The position numbers and the translations under genes were made by a program. A DNA stretch of 53,784 nt, from contig NZ_CP007203.1 in the NCBI RefSeq assembly GCF_000340565.2, forward strand, positions 2,097,561 through 2,151,344, written 5' to 3'. This DNA comes from Nodularia spumigena CCY9414. GTDB lineage: Bacteria; Cyanobacteriota; Cyanobacteriia; Cyanobacteriales; Nostocaceae. The notes below the pieces were generated by a model. It made no database searches, was not told where the DNA came from, and worked only from the letters and a program-made list of their open reading frames with translations. The stretch's first letter is position 1. Each line of letters starts with the position of its first letter. Positions 1 to 8,171 of this stretch are shown piece after piece.

Positions 1-262
1 GCTCGCGAGGGGTGGGACTGTCTTTTGCAGGTAATTGCACTCGCAATTCGGGAAACCTGATCCGTTCAGGTACTTTAATTTTACCTTCCTGGCGCATCCG
101 TAGGCGATCCATTAAAATCGCATCGTAAGCTACTTCAATGAGTTCTAGACTCTTGGCATCGCCATTGTATTGCTCCAATTGGCGATTACGAGCATCCTGA
201 ATTTCATCGAAGCTAGCATCTTCTGATACCCCAAGTTTCTCGTAGGGATTTTGATCGCTCAT
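1..262 (-). CDS. CPP1-like / DnaJ-like membrane protein, N-terminal part
   Basis: The gene begins with ATG at 262 on the minus strand and runs off the left edge of the window; 87 residues are visible. They start MSDQNPYEKLGVSEDASFDE and continue into a helix-rich J-like segment (residues about 5-65, ending RMRQEGKIKVPERIRFPE). This start matches the cyanobacterial/plastid CPP1-like (DUF3353) family, whose plant member is a chaperone-like protein of protochlorophyllide oxidoreductase. The family normally carries membrane helices in the C-terminal half, which lies outside the window. No HPD tripeptide of a true J domain is seen. Family assignment is from recall of the conserved N-terminus. Confidence 0.8.
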   Translation of the reverse strand, partial: MSDQNPYEKLGVSEDASFDEIQDARNRQLEQYNGDAKSLELIEVAYDAILMDRLRMRQEGKIKVPERIRFPELRVQLPAKDSPTPRE

Positions 263-550
263 GGGAGTTTATACTTTCTTTAGCCTTAGTCAGCGGCAGT
301 CTTTCGCTGTTTGGAAAAACAACTTTAGGTTTTATCTTGATTTAAACCAAGGGATCAATCCATTTTTTTGCCCTACCAGGATAGTAGCATGGGTTAGTGG
401 GATTGACTTTGAATTTTGAACTAAGTCAACTTTAACATATTGCTATAACTCCGTGTATGCCTTCATGCCTTTGCTCAATGAGCGCTTTACTCTAGAACTG
501 GAGCTAGAAACGCCTTAAACACATTTTTTGGGAAAAAATTAATTTTTATG

Positions 551-921
551 TTTGAACCTCCCCACGTCTAAAGCCGGGGGATTCTTGCCCACCTGAAAAA
601 GGCGACAACGGGACATTCAAGTATCCCTCTACTCACTCAAAGAGCTTTTGCTCTCATTCGCGCATACTTTCTGAGTCCTTCATATTTTAAAGATGAACGC
701 TCCATATCCTGCCCTTATTTGCCCTTTAACTATTCCGAATCGAGTCGGATATGTCCGTTGCCGGGATTGCTCCGTACTAGGATATTTCAAGGCGCTGAAG
801 GTTATTCCTACTTGTTTTCTCGCTAATCTATTTTAACACTGTGGCTAAAGCCACGCAATCGTTTGACGGAACTTAAAAGTTCCTACCGCCTTCTCCCCAT
901 GCCTAAAGTCAGGGGCTTGCG
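551..921 (-). ncRNA. Orphan IS200/IS605-type right-end RNA region (omega-RNA-like remnant)
   Basis: On the minus strand this stretch ends in a hairpin (arms 560-563 and 576-580) read as AATCC-stem-TTTA-stem-GGGGAG, followed by GTTCAAA. That is the same layout as the right end of the tnpB copy near 28.7 kb. A second similar hairpin lies at 895-915. Between them are clean hairpins: 841-854 (GTGGC/GCCAC) and 868-883 (7-bp arms). No transposase ORF is present. The region looks like the structured noncoding end of a TnpB-type element left without its gene. Transcription and the left boundary are unknown. Confidence 0.4.
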
Positions 922-1336
922 TCTCGTTTTTCGGTCAAAATTTCGCGTTTTAGAGTATTTTAAAGACATTTTCAGGAATTAGCCTCACAATAGCTTATGG
1001 TATGTATCGACATATGGATTTAAAATTAAAAAGTTTTAAATCCCCACTAAATTGGGAAAATAAAGTCTACTAGGTTATCAAACTGCTGTGGCGAATGTTA
1101 AGAATATCTCTCTAGGACACATTAACCTTGATAATTATAATACCTGTACTTAAGTATATGTGTGACTAGCAAAGTCTTATTACTTTCATTTTCCATAATT
1201 TTGATTAGACTATTATTTTGGATGATCAGGAAATGCATTCCGTACCCCTGTAGAGTCTTAAATAACCCCTAAAGTGGGAACTGCGTTTTTACGCAATCCT
1301 ACCTCCTGTTAATCTTACGAATTTTTGTGCAAAGTG
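922..1336. other. Intergenic, AT-rich leader of the response regulator gene
   Basis: No ORF, repeat or clear RNA structure was recognised here. The stretch is AT-rich and presumably contains the promoter of the response regulator at 1337. No operator motif could be assigned. Confidence 0.4.
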
Positions 1337-2062
1337 ATGGTCATGGCTCCCGCCAAGATTCTTGTAGTTGATGACGACCCTGCGGTCCGAAATTTAATCC
1401 AACGCTTTTTGATTAAGCAGACCTATCAGGTGGAGGCTGCTGAGGATGGTAAAACAGCCTTAGCTCTATTTGAGCAATTTAACCCAGATTTGGTGATTTT
1501 AGATGTAAATTTACCAGATGTTATTGGGTTCAACCTCTGCCAGGAAATGCAAAGTCGTAATGGTGTTTTTGTTTTGATGCTGACTAGCCGCGCCGACGAA
1601 GCCGACAAAATTCGCGGCTTTTCTAAAGGCGCTGACGATTATCTCACCAAGCCATTTGGACTGGGAGAGTTAGAAGTTAGAGTAGGAGCAATTTTGAGAC
1701 GACAGCGGATTGTGACTACCGCCGAACAAAAACGTCTGGTATTTGAAAAGTTAATGATTGATCCAGCACGACGGGAAGTCGCACTTAACAACCAAGTCAT
1801 ACCCTTAACTGCTCTAGAATTTGATTTATTGCATTTTTTAGCTAGCCATCCCGGTAGAGTCTGGCGACGTGCAGAACTGATTCAAGAGGTTTGGGATTAT
1901 GAATATGTTGGCGACCAACGGGTTGTAGATGTACACATCGGTCAAATTCGCAAGAAAATTGAAATCGATGTTAGTCAACCAGCATTAATTCAAACTGTAC
2001 GCGGCGTAGGGTATAAGTTTGAATGTCCTACGCATTCCCCAAAGCTGGAAACTCATTCCTGA
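1337..2062 (+). CDS. OmpR/PhoB-family two-component response regulator
   Basis: A receiver domain (about residues 5-120) shows the DDD acidic pocket after ILVV, the phospho-acceptor Asp in VILDVNLPD, the Thr of MLTSRA and the Lys of YLTKPFG. A winged-helix output domain of the OmpR/PhoB type follows (about residues 135-230), with RRAELIQEVW, RVVDVHIGQIRKKI and TVRGVGYKF. It should bind DNA when phosphorylated. No histidine kinase gene is adjacent, so the partner and regulon are unknown. ATG codons at 1337 and 1343 are both possible starts; a TTG at 1325 would extend it by four residues, and no strong ribosome site decides. It is not RpaA or RpaB by sequence. Confidence 0.93.
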   Translation: MVMAPAKILVVDDDPAVRNLIQRFLIKQTYQVEAAEDGKTALALFEQFNPDLVILDVNLPDVIGFNLCQEMQSRNGVFVLMLTSRADEADKIRGFSKGADDYLTKPFGLGELEVRVGAILRRQRIVTTAEQKRLVFEKLMIDPARREVALNNQVIPLTALEFDLLHFLASHPGRVWRRAELIQEVWDYEYVGDQRVVDVHIGQIRKKIEIDVSQPALIQTVRGVGYKFECPTHSPKLETHS

Positions 2063-2570
2063 GTGCATCGTCTTTAGTCTAGAGTTTTTCACGTTAACTC
2101 ATAAAAAAATACCAAAAGTTCCTAACTTCGGCATTTGCGTAGCTTACCCCTGGGGCTGATGCTTGCTTCTACTTTGTTTCACTAGCAATGAAAAACTGGT
2201 AAATTTTCCCGTCCACCTACTGAAGCTACAAATATTTAAAGACAGACAGGCTACTACCTGTTCTTCCGCCCATCCCAAACCCTCCCTAGCTGTGATCAAC
2301 ATCTATTTATGGGGCACGGTTACCGTGCCCATGCTCAGGCAGGAGTCAGAATCACACAGCCTTTAAGTGCGTTGGCGCAAAAAATCCCACTATATGAAGA
2401 AATATCAACGTTTTATACCGTCGGCGATCGCACCTTGAATTTTCGATGGTTTCAGGTTATTTGCGATAACACACCCTACAATCAAATTTTCTCCACATAG
2501 TTAGAAATATTTTTGCCCACCGACTTACCAGCACTTTGGGGTTTGCGGCTAATTGGCAGGGCATTGATAT
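2063..2570. other. Intergenic stretch with no convincing gene
   Basis: Short ORFs here have no recognisable family and overlap a perfect palindrome at 2312-2330. The stretch between the response regulator and the convergent DUF2811 gene probably holds both terminators, but no U-tract hairpin stands out. Confidence 0.4.
2312..2330. repeat. Perfect palindrome, REP-like
   Basis: GGGCACGGT, one T, then ACCGTGCCC: 9-bp arms with a single-base centre. GC-rich palindromes of this kind are dispersed through filamentous cyanobacterial genomes. There is no T-run, so it is not a typical terminator. Confidence 0.7.
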
Positions 2571-2768
2571 TTAACAATTATGAAACAATGTTTCTAAATA
2601 TACGCGGGCGGCGCGGCGATCGCTCTCGCCATTTTGGAGTAAAAACAGGGACAAAGCAGCCGTCAGCACTCGATTGTGATCCCAATCAGGGTGTGTTTCT
2701 AAGTAATTCTTGAGGGATTCATGTAGTGTTTCGGGAATTTCTGTAAAGATACTAACTGTTGCGTTCAT
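2571..2768 (-). CDS. DUF2811 family small protein
   Basis: A 65-residue protein beginning MNATVSIFTEIPETLHESL. It matches the small cyanobacterial DUF2811 family along its whole length, including the conserved ALSLFLLQNG and RRAARVYLE stretches. An upstream in-frame ATG (2792) would add 8 residues, but the family starts at MN(A/T)TVSIF, so 2768 is preferred. The function is unknown. The predicted fold is short helices and the N-terminal half resembles a ribbon-helix-helix-sized unit. It is convergent with the response regulator and separate from hisIE. Confidence 0.85.
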   Translation of the reverse strand: MNATVSIFTEIPETLHESLKNYLETHPDWDHNRVLTAALSLFLLQNGESDRRAARVYLETLFHNC

Positions 2769-3212
2769 GAGTTTTTCCTTCTCTGAGGTCAATCAAGAGA
2801 GACAAGTTGCTTGCCGTAATCCGGGAGTTGCCTTACTAGTCCTGTGTTTACCTGACAATCTACACCAGCTTCTCTTGGTGTTTTTTGGTGTCAATGGTTG
2901 AACAGACTATAAAAGCCAGTCGCATCATTGTGCGCCAAGAGGGGGTGGGTTTGTCAATGCTGCGAAATGTTAAATCCAGTGGTATAAAAAATAAATATTG
3001 ACGCAATAATCAGCATTATAGCTAATTTTTTGTTACTTAACTTCACAAAAACTCAGTGACTTAGGCTCCTTGCTATTCTAAATCAACAATCCCCAGTAAA
3101 ACGGCAAGAGCCTATTAGCTCGTAGAATGTCTGTGGAAAACTACCAAAATACCTGTGGAAACCCTGTGGAATGAGTGAGGAAAATTTTAGGTAATGATAA
3201 GAATTACAAAAA

Positions 3213-3346
3213 CATTAGTCATTAGTCATTAGTCATTGGTCATCAGTCATTGGGAAGTTACCCTCTTCTCTCCCCTGCTCCCTGCACCCTGCTCCCCTGC
3301 CTCTTCCTCCCCCCTGCACCCTGCCCCCTGCACCCCGCTCCCCTGC
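3213..3346. repeat. Short tandem repeat block (CATTAGT heptamers, then CCCTG-rich tract)
   Basis: Heptamers of the type CATTAGT/CATTGGT are followed by repeated CCCTGCTCCCTGCAC-like units. This is typical of the short tandemly repeated repetitive sequences of filamentous cyanobacteria. It abuts the 3' end of hisIE at 3352. The rest of 2769-3212 shows no gene. Confidence 0.75.
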
Positions 3347-3351
3347 CTCTT

Positions 3352-4002
3352 CTATCTCCGACGTTCTTGTAATTTGCGATACACTGACTTCAAATCCACT
3401 TGATGATGAGCTAAGGCAACCAGGGTATGGTAAAGTAAATCTGCCACTTCGCCGGCGATCGCATCCTCCTCATCATCCTTAAACGCCATTACGACCTCAG
3501 CGCTTTCCTCGCCGATCTTTTTTAAAATTTTGTTATCGCCACCTGCCAATAACTTACAGGTATAAGAAGTATCTACGGGATTGTCACGGCGATCGCATAT
3601 CACCTGAAATACTTGAGATAATGTATCCCCTGGTGGTGCAACAACTGTCCCTTCTACTTGATGAAAACAACTGCGTTCCCCAGTGTGACAGGCAATATCC
3701 CCTAGCTGCTCCACACCAATGAGCAGTGCATCACTATCACAGTCATAACGGACACTTTGCACTTTTTGAATATGTCCAGAAGTTGCTCCCTTATGCCATA
3801 ATTCCTGGCGAGAGCGACTCCAAAACCAAGTTTCCCCAGTTTCTAAAGTCTTTTGTAATGACTCCTGACTCATCCACGCCATCATTAAGACAGTGCCATC
3901 CAAATAATCTTGGATAATTGTCGGCACTAAACCCCGTTCATCGTAGCGAATCTGATCAACAGGAATAGAGTGTGGTAGTGAATGGGAATCAGTAGAAAAC
4001 AT
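3352..4002 (-). CDS. hisIE: Bifunctional phosphoribosyl-AMP cyclohydrolase / phosphoribosyl-ATP pyrophosphatase
   Basis: Catalyses steps 2 and 3 of histidine synthesis. The N-terminal HisI domain (about residues 10-125) has [11 protein letters not shown], the metal-binding DCDSDALL and CHTGERSCF. The C-terminal HisE domain (about 130-216) has [13 protein letters not shown] and [14 protein letters not shown]. The start is placed at the ATG at 4002 ([19 protein letters not shown]), because homologues begin about ten residues before [14 protein letters not shown]. An ATG at 4029 and a GTG at 4044 are alternatives. No other his gene is adjacent, which is normal for the dispersed his genes of cyanobacteria. 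Confidence 0.95.
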   Translation of the reverse strand: MFSTDSHSLPHSIPVDQIRYDERGLVPTIIQDYLDGTVLMMAWMSQESLQKTLETGETWFWSRSRQELWHKGATSGHIQKVQSVRYDCDSDALLIGVEQLGDIACHTGERSCFHQVEGTVVAPPGDTLSQVFQVICDRRDNPVDTSYTCKLLAGGDNKILKKIGEESAEVVMAFKDDEEDAIAGEVADLLYHTLVALAHHQVDLKSVYRKLQERRR

Positions 4003-4104
4003 ACCAGCTAATTTGTTCTCATTAAACATTATTGATGGATTCACGATACCATTCTGAATAGGGCAGCTGGTATGCTTCCTTAAAATTGAACCTAATAATT
4101 CAGT

Positions 4105-4278
4105 TTAAACAAAAGCATCCCTATGTATAGCCGAGTGCATCTTGACGGCACTTAAGGCTACTTGGTGGGCAATATAAGCTTCACCATACCAAGGTATCGC
4201 CGAGTTAAAAGCAGCCCAGTAAACATCCTGGTAAGCCTGGTGATAGTTGAGCGCAAATCTCTCAAGGCAAGTCATCAT
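4105..4278 (-). CDS. Small ChaB-like protein, divergent from hemL
   Basis: About 57 residues from the ATG at 4278; a GTG start at 4353 would make 82. The segment AYQDVYWAAFNSAIPWYGEA with HQVALSAVKM recalls the helical ChaB domain (IY..AFNSA ... A..VAWSAVK). The middle is shorter than in classical ChaB, so the match is partial. It sits between hisIE and hemL, close to the hemL promoter. No function can be stated. It could be a degenerate gene. Confidence 0.5.
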   Translation of the reverse strand: MMTCLERFALNYHQAYQDVYWAAFNSAIPWYGEAYIAHQVALSAVKMHSAIHRDAFV

Positions 4279-4390
4279 GGGACTTGCATAACATATTGTT
4301 ATTTTTCTGGTTCGGATAACCCTATAAGGTAGAATTTCTAAACAGTTTTTCACCCTATCCTAAGATAGAGCTTTTTATTTCCCACTATTT

Positions 4391-4397
4391 AGGAGAG
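4391..4397 (+). promoter_or_regulatory. Ribosome binding site that fixes the hemL TTG start
   Basis: AGGAGAG lies four bases before TTG at 4402. There is no in-frame ATG near the conserved N-terminus, so this Shine-Dalgarno sequence is the main argument for the TTG start. Confidence 0.7.
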
Positions 4398-4401
4398 AAC
4401 C

Positions 4402-5700
4402 TTGGTAAATACCACGATTAAAACCACAAAATCACAAGAAATCTTTGCCGCCGCCCAAAACCTGATGCCAGGAGGAGTTAGTTCTCCAGTTCGTGCCTTC
4501 AAATCAGTGGGCGGACAACCCATAGTTTTTGATCGCGTCAAAGACGCATACATTTGGGATGTAGATGGCAACCAATATATTGATTATGTCGGCACTTGGG
4601 GGCCAGCTATTTGTGGTCATGCCCATCCCGAAGTAATTGCAGCGCTCCATGAAGCCTTGGAAAAAGGTACTAGCTTCGGCGCTCCTTCATTACTGGAAAA
4701 TGTTCTGGCAGAAATGGTCATTGATGCTGTTCCTAGCATCGAAATGGTGAGATTTGTGAATTCAGGCACAGAAGCTTGTATGGCCGTACTGCGGTTAATG
4801 CGGGCTTTCACCAACCGAGAGAAAATCATCAAGTTTGAAGGCTGCTACCACGGTCACGCCGATATGTTCTTGGTGAAGGCTGGTTCTGGTGTGGCTACCC
4901 TTGGTTTACCCGATTCGCCAGGAGTACCTAAAGCCGCAACTCAAAGCACTCTGACGGCTCCTTACAATGACTTGGAAGCTGTCAAAGCCTTATTTGAAGA
5001 AAACCGTGACGAAATTGCTGGTGTGATTCTGGAGCCAGTAGTGGGCAATGCTGGGTTTATTACTCCTGATGCTGGGTTTCTCGAAGGTTTAAGAGAAATT
5101 ACCCATGAACATGGAGCTTTGCTAGTCTTTGACGAAGTGATGACCGGTTTTCGTATTGCTTACGGTGGCGCTCAGGAAAAATTTGGTGTAACACCAGACC
5201 TAACAACCTTGGGTAAGGTTATTGGTGGAGGCTTACCAGTAGGAGCCTACGGTGGTCGTCGTGATATTATGTCAATGATTGCTCCCGCAGGCCCTGTGTA
5301 TCAAGCGGGAACTCTTTCAGGTAATCCCTTAGCAATGACTGCTGGGATTAAAACCTTGGAATTGTTGCAAAGACCTGGTAGTTATGAGTATCTTGACCAA
5401 ATTACTCAGAAGTTAGCAGATGGCTTACTGCAAATTGCCACAGAAACTGGTCATCCTGCTTGTGGTGGTCAGATTAGCGCGATGTTTGGCTTATTCTTCA
5501 CCTCTGGGCCAGTACATAACTACGAAGATGCCAAAAAGTCAGATATGGCTAAATTTGGTCGCTTCCATCGCGGTATGTTAGAGCGGAGTGTTTATTTAGC
5601 ACCTTCTCAGTTTGAGGCAGGTTTTACCTCTTTAGCTCACACAGAAGCCGATATTGAGCAAACTTTAGCCGTTGCGCGAGAAGTGTTATCTAGTCTATAG
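4402..5700 (+). CDS. hemL: Glutamate-1-semialdehyde 2,1-aminomutase
   Basis: Converts glutamate-1-semialdehyde to 5-aminolevulinate, the committed precursor of heme, chlorophyll and bilins in the C5 pathway. The protein has 432 residues, the normal length. Seen: [13 protein letters not shown] near the N-terminus, the cofactor region [11 protein letters not shown], the [10 protein letters not shown] tract, [10 protein letters not shown], and the PLP-lysine motif [13 protein letters not shown]. Initiation is at TTG, supported by AGGAGAG just upstream. It is transcribed away from the ChaB-like ORF and converges with smtA; the gap carries a long inverted repeat that could stop both transcripts. 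Confidence 0.98.
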   Translation: MVNTTIKTTKSQEIFAAAQNLMPGGVSSPVRAFKSVGGQPIVFDRVKDAYIWDVDGNQYIDYVGTWGPAICGHAHPEVIAALHEALEKGTSFGAPSLLENVLAEMVIDAVPSIEMVRFVNSGTEACMAVLRLMRAFTNREKIIKFEGCYHGHADMFLVKAGSGVATLGLPDSPGVPKAATQSTLTAPYNDLEAVKALFEENRDEIAGVILEPVVGNAGFITPDAGFLEGLREITHEHGALLVFDEVMTGFRIAYGGAQEKFGVTPDLTTLGKVIGGGLPVGAYGGRRDIMSMIAPAGPVYQAGTLSGNPLAMTAGIKTLELLQRPGSYEYLDQITQKLADGLLQIATETGHPACGGQISAMFGLFFTSGPVHNYEDAKKSDMAKFGRFHRGMLERSVYLAPSQFEAGFTSLAHTEADIEQTLAVAREVLSSL

Positions 5701-5710
5701 TCCTTCCTGA

Positions 5711-5784
5711 CTGAGTGCTGGGTAGAAAAATAATTCAGATTTATTTCATTAGCACAGTATGTGCTACTTTTACTCAGCACTCAG
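5711..5784. terminator. Inverted repeat between convergent hemL and smtA
   Basis: Ten-base arms CTGAGTGCTG (5711-5720) and CAGCACTCAG (5775-5784) enclose an inner hairpin AGCACA/TGTGCT (5751-5765) followed by ACTTTTACT. Its position between two convergent stop codons suits a bidirectional terminator, though the T-run is weak. Confidence 0.4.
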
Positions 5785-5790
5785 CACTAG

Positions 5791-5952
5791 TTAACAACCG
5801 CAGCCATTATGACCACAGCCTTTGATTGTTTTATGACCTTCAGCACAGCCTTCAGAACAATAGTATTTACCCTCTTTGTTGATGGCATCCTCAAGTGAAA
5901 CAATACATAGGCAAGTGGGACAAGCGCATTTCATTTGGGTTACGGTATTCAT
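5791..5952 (-). CDS. smtA: Bacterial (SmtA/BmtA-type) metallothionein
   Basis: A 53-residue cysteine-rich protein beginning MNTVTQMKCACPTCLCIV. Its nine cysteines fall in CACPTCLC, YYCSEGCAEGH and a GCGHNGCGC tail, the pattern of Synechococcus SmtA, which binds zinc (and cadmium) in a Cys/His cluster in the cytoplasm. The ATG at 5952 gives the family N-terminus; an ATG at 5964 would add MEKN. The upstream region holds an SmtB-type operator at 5993-6006. No smtB gene lies next to it in this window, unlike the classical divergent smtA-smtB pair, so the repressor must be encoded elsewhere. Confidence 0.93.
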   Translation of the reverse strand: MNTVTQMKCACPTCLCIVSLEDAINKEGKYYCSEGCAEGHKTIKGCGHNGCGC

Positions 5953-5992
5953 ATTTTTCTCCATTACTTTTGAATACTTATCTTATAACATA

Positions 5993-6006
5993 TGAACAGA
6001 TATTCA
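5993..6006 (-). promoter_or_regulatory. SmtB/ArsR-family operator upstream of smtA
   Basis: TGAACAGATATTCA matches the imperfect inverted repeat TGAACA-nn-TATTCA bound by SmtB, ZiaR and AztR. It lies about 41 bases before the smtA start, where a zinc-released repressor would block transcription. A second partial element (TTGTTCAGC) follows at 6011. Confidence 0.75.
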
Positions 6007-6349
6007 ACTATTGTTCAGCTATTTGAATTTGTGAGGACACAAAGCGCTGAAAAAAATTAATCTAATTTCCGACAATCAAGTATAATTATTAACAGAATTA
6101 CAGTAAAATCCGAGTTTAAAGATTAAATGATTATATTTACCCGAAAAAATAGCCTAGACACTATTTGAAACTGTAAGTATAATAAGTAATCTTGTTTTTA
6201 GAATCGTCTTACGTAATCCTGAGTTAACTTTAGGAACTCTTCAAAGAATTTGCCGCAGAAATCACTTAGCAAGAGTTAATTGTGAGTCCTAATAATTAAA
6301 AGAGAGTGTAACGCTTCCAGTCATTATTCGTGCAGCGAGTTGACAGTGC
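6007..6349. other. Intergenic region before the kinase gene
   Basis: AT-rich and without ORFs or repeats that I recognise. It should contain the kinase promoter. Confidence 0.4.
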
Positions 6350-7945
6350 ATGAGCTATTGCTTAAATCCTACCTGTCCGAATCCAGAAAATGTGGCATAT
6401 AGCCACAGGTGTCAGTCGTGTGGCTCGCGACTATTATTGCGCGATCGCTATCGGGTGGTCAAACCATTAGGTCAAGGTGGCTTCGGAGCAACATTTTTAG
6501 CTAACGATGAAGCCTTACCAGGAGAACCCAGTTGCGTCATCAAACAACTACGCCCTTCAGGAAACGCACCACACATCTTGCAAATGGCGCGAGAGCTATT
6601 TGAGCGAGAAGCCAAAACCCTGGGTAAGATTGGCAATCATCCGCAATTACCAAGGTTACTTGACTATTTTGAAGACCAAGAACAATTCTATTTAATTCAA
6701 GAATATATCAGTGGTTCTACACTGCAACAAGAGGTGAAACTGAATGGTGTCTTCAGCGAAGCAGGAATTAAACAATTTTTGAGCGAAACTTTGCCGTTGT
6801 TGCAATATATCCACGAGCAAAAAGTAATTCACCGTGACATTAAGCCAGCCAATTTAATTCGGCGGACTCAAGATGCCAGAATGGTACTCATAGACTTTGG
6901 CGCTGTGAAAAATCAAGTCAGCCAAGCTGCACAAAACCCATCGGGACAGACAGCATTAACTGCATACGCCATTGGTACACCTGGTTTCGCACCTCCAGAG
7001 CAAATGGCTATGCGTCCAGTGTATGCTAGTGATATCTACGCGCTGGGTGTTACCTGTATTTATCTGTTGAGTGGTAAAACTCCTAAAGATTTAGATTACA
7101 ATCCTAAAACAGGGGAGATCATGTGGGAGCATCTGGTGCAAGCCAATGATCATCTCACCAATGTTCTGCGAAAAATGTTAGACGTGTCAGTACGCAATCG
7201 CTACCAGTCAGCAGAAGACGTACTGAGAGCCTTAGAGATAGAACCCTATTTGGAAAGTTTAGCTCAGAGTTTGCTGGTTAAATCTGATCCTAGTCTTAAA
7301 GAACCAACACATCCCCGCTTGGAAAATTATGCTATTTTATCCAATAACCCTGCTCCTGGGGGTAGTAGTGGAGGAAGTGCGGCACAAGCGGCAGCAATTC
7401 GAGCCAGACGAGCCAAGAATGCAGAAGCAGAGGGAATCCGCCAGGTATCTTCGGGAGGTAACCCAGCAAATTTGGCGAGTCACAGCAGTATTAATTCACA
7501 CCGTAAAAATCCTCAAAGACGCAAATTAAATACTCAAAGTTTGCTAACAGCTTATCTCAAGGGAAGACGGGATTTTGCTTTACACAATTTAAGTTTTCTG
7601 AAATTGCCGGGTGTTGACTTATCCGAAACAAATTTTCATTCAACTCAATTCCAAAATACTAATCTTCAAGGTGCTAATCTTTACAATAGCGACTTTGGCA
7701 GAGCTAATCTCATGCGAGCCAATCTGAGGGACGCTAATGTGAGCAAAGCCTACTTCAACCATGCGAATTTAGAAGGAGCAGACCTGCGAGGCGCAGACCT
7801 CAGCGAAGCCTATCTGGGCAATGCTAATCTCCGAGGAGCTAATCTGTGTGGTGCTAATCTCACTGGTGCTAAGATTGAAGATGAGCAGCTAGCCTTAGCT
7901 AAAACCAATTGGATGACAATCCGCCCCAATGGTAAACGAGGCTGA
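6350..7945 (+). CDS. Ser/Thr protein kinase with N-terminal zinc ribbon and C-terminal pentapeptide repeats (SpkB-like)
   Basis: A 531-residue cytoplasmic kinase. Cys4, Cys9, Cys21 and Cys24 form a zinc-ribbon-like N-terminus. The kinase domain (about 33-300) has the glycine loop GQGGFGATF, Lys65 in VIKQL, the catalytic loop HRDIKPAN (Asp163), DFG at 182-184 and GTPGFAPPEQ. A low-complexity linker (about 335-385) leads to pentapeptide repeats of A(N/D)LxxA type (about 415-515), which form a right-handed quadrilateral helix. The order Cys motif-kinase-pentapeptide is that of Synechocystis SpkB, but filamentous strains carry several paralogues, so orthology is not claimed. All catalytic residues are present. 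It sits alone, followed by the iscB element. Confidence 0.92.
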   Translation: MSYCLNPTCPNPENVAYSHRCQSCGSRLLLRDRYRVVKPLGQGGFGATFLANDEALPGEPSCVIKQLRPSGNAPHILQMARELFEREAKTLGKIGNHPQLPRLLDYFEDQEQFYLIQEYISGSTLQQEVKLNGVFSEAGIKQFLSETLPLLQYIHEQKVIHRDIKPANLIRRTQDARMVLIDFGAVKNQVSQAAQNPSGQTALTAYAIGTPGFAPPEQMAMRPVYASDIYALGVTCIYLLSGKTPKDLDYNPKTGEIMWEHLVQANDHLTNVLRKMLDVSVRNRYQSAEDVLRALEIEPYLESLAQSLLVKSDPSLKEPTHPRLENYAILSNNPAPGGSSGGSAAQAAAIRARRAKNAEAEGIRQVSSGGNPANLASHSSINSHRKNPQRRKLNTQSLLTAYLKGRRDFALHNLSFLKLPGVDLSETNFHSTQFQNTNLQGANLYNSDFGRANLMRANLRDANVSKAYFNHANLEGADLRGADLSEAYLGNANLRGANLCGANLTGAKIEDEQLALAKTNWMTIRPNGKRG

Positions 7946-7989
7946 TTATGATATAGGAAAGAGAGCATAAATAAACGGAGTAATCTGTA

Positions 7990-8171
7990 GTTTATGTGAA
8001 CCAAACCACTCAAAACATGAGTAAACGTTATCTAGGTCATAACACCTTGGGATTCGCTAGTCCCCTGCCATGTTGCTACTTATTAAACAATCCGCAAGGA
8101 TAGTGTATTTAGCATAACAAGCTCAGATAACAAGGTTGAAGCAAACATTACCCTGAAAAGGTGAAATTTAA
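7990..8171 (+). ncRNA. Probable IscB omega-RNA
   Basis: In IscB loci the guide RNA is encoded just upstream of the nuclease gene. Here 8045-8099 can fold into a nested structure. The outer stem is CCTTG (8045-8049) with CAAGG (8095-8099). Inside are GGGA (8049-8052) with TCCC (8061-8064) and TGTT (8071-8074) with AACA (8086-8089). The outer and first inner stems share one base, so not all pairs form at once, as in a pseudoknotted scaffold. The 5' boundary (guide portion) is not determined; 7990 is a guess. No ORF occupies the gap between the kinase and iscB. Confidence 0.55.

Noticed and set aside
2163-2500. Two overlapping plus-strand ORFs of about 65 residues
   Set aside because: They cross a perfect palindrome, have no family resemblance and lack ribosome sites.
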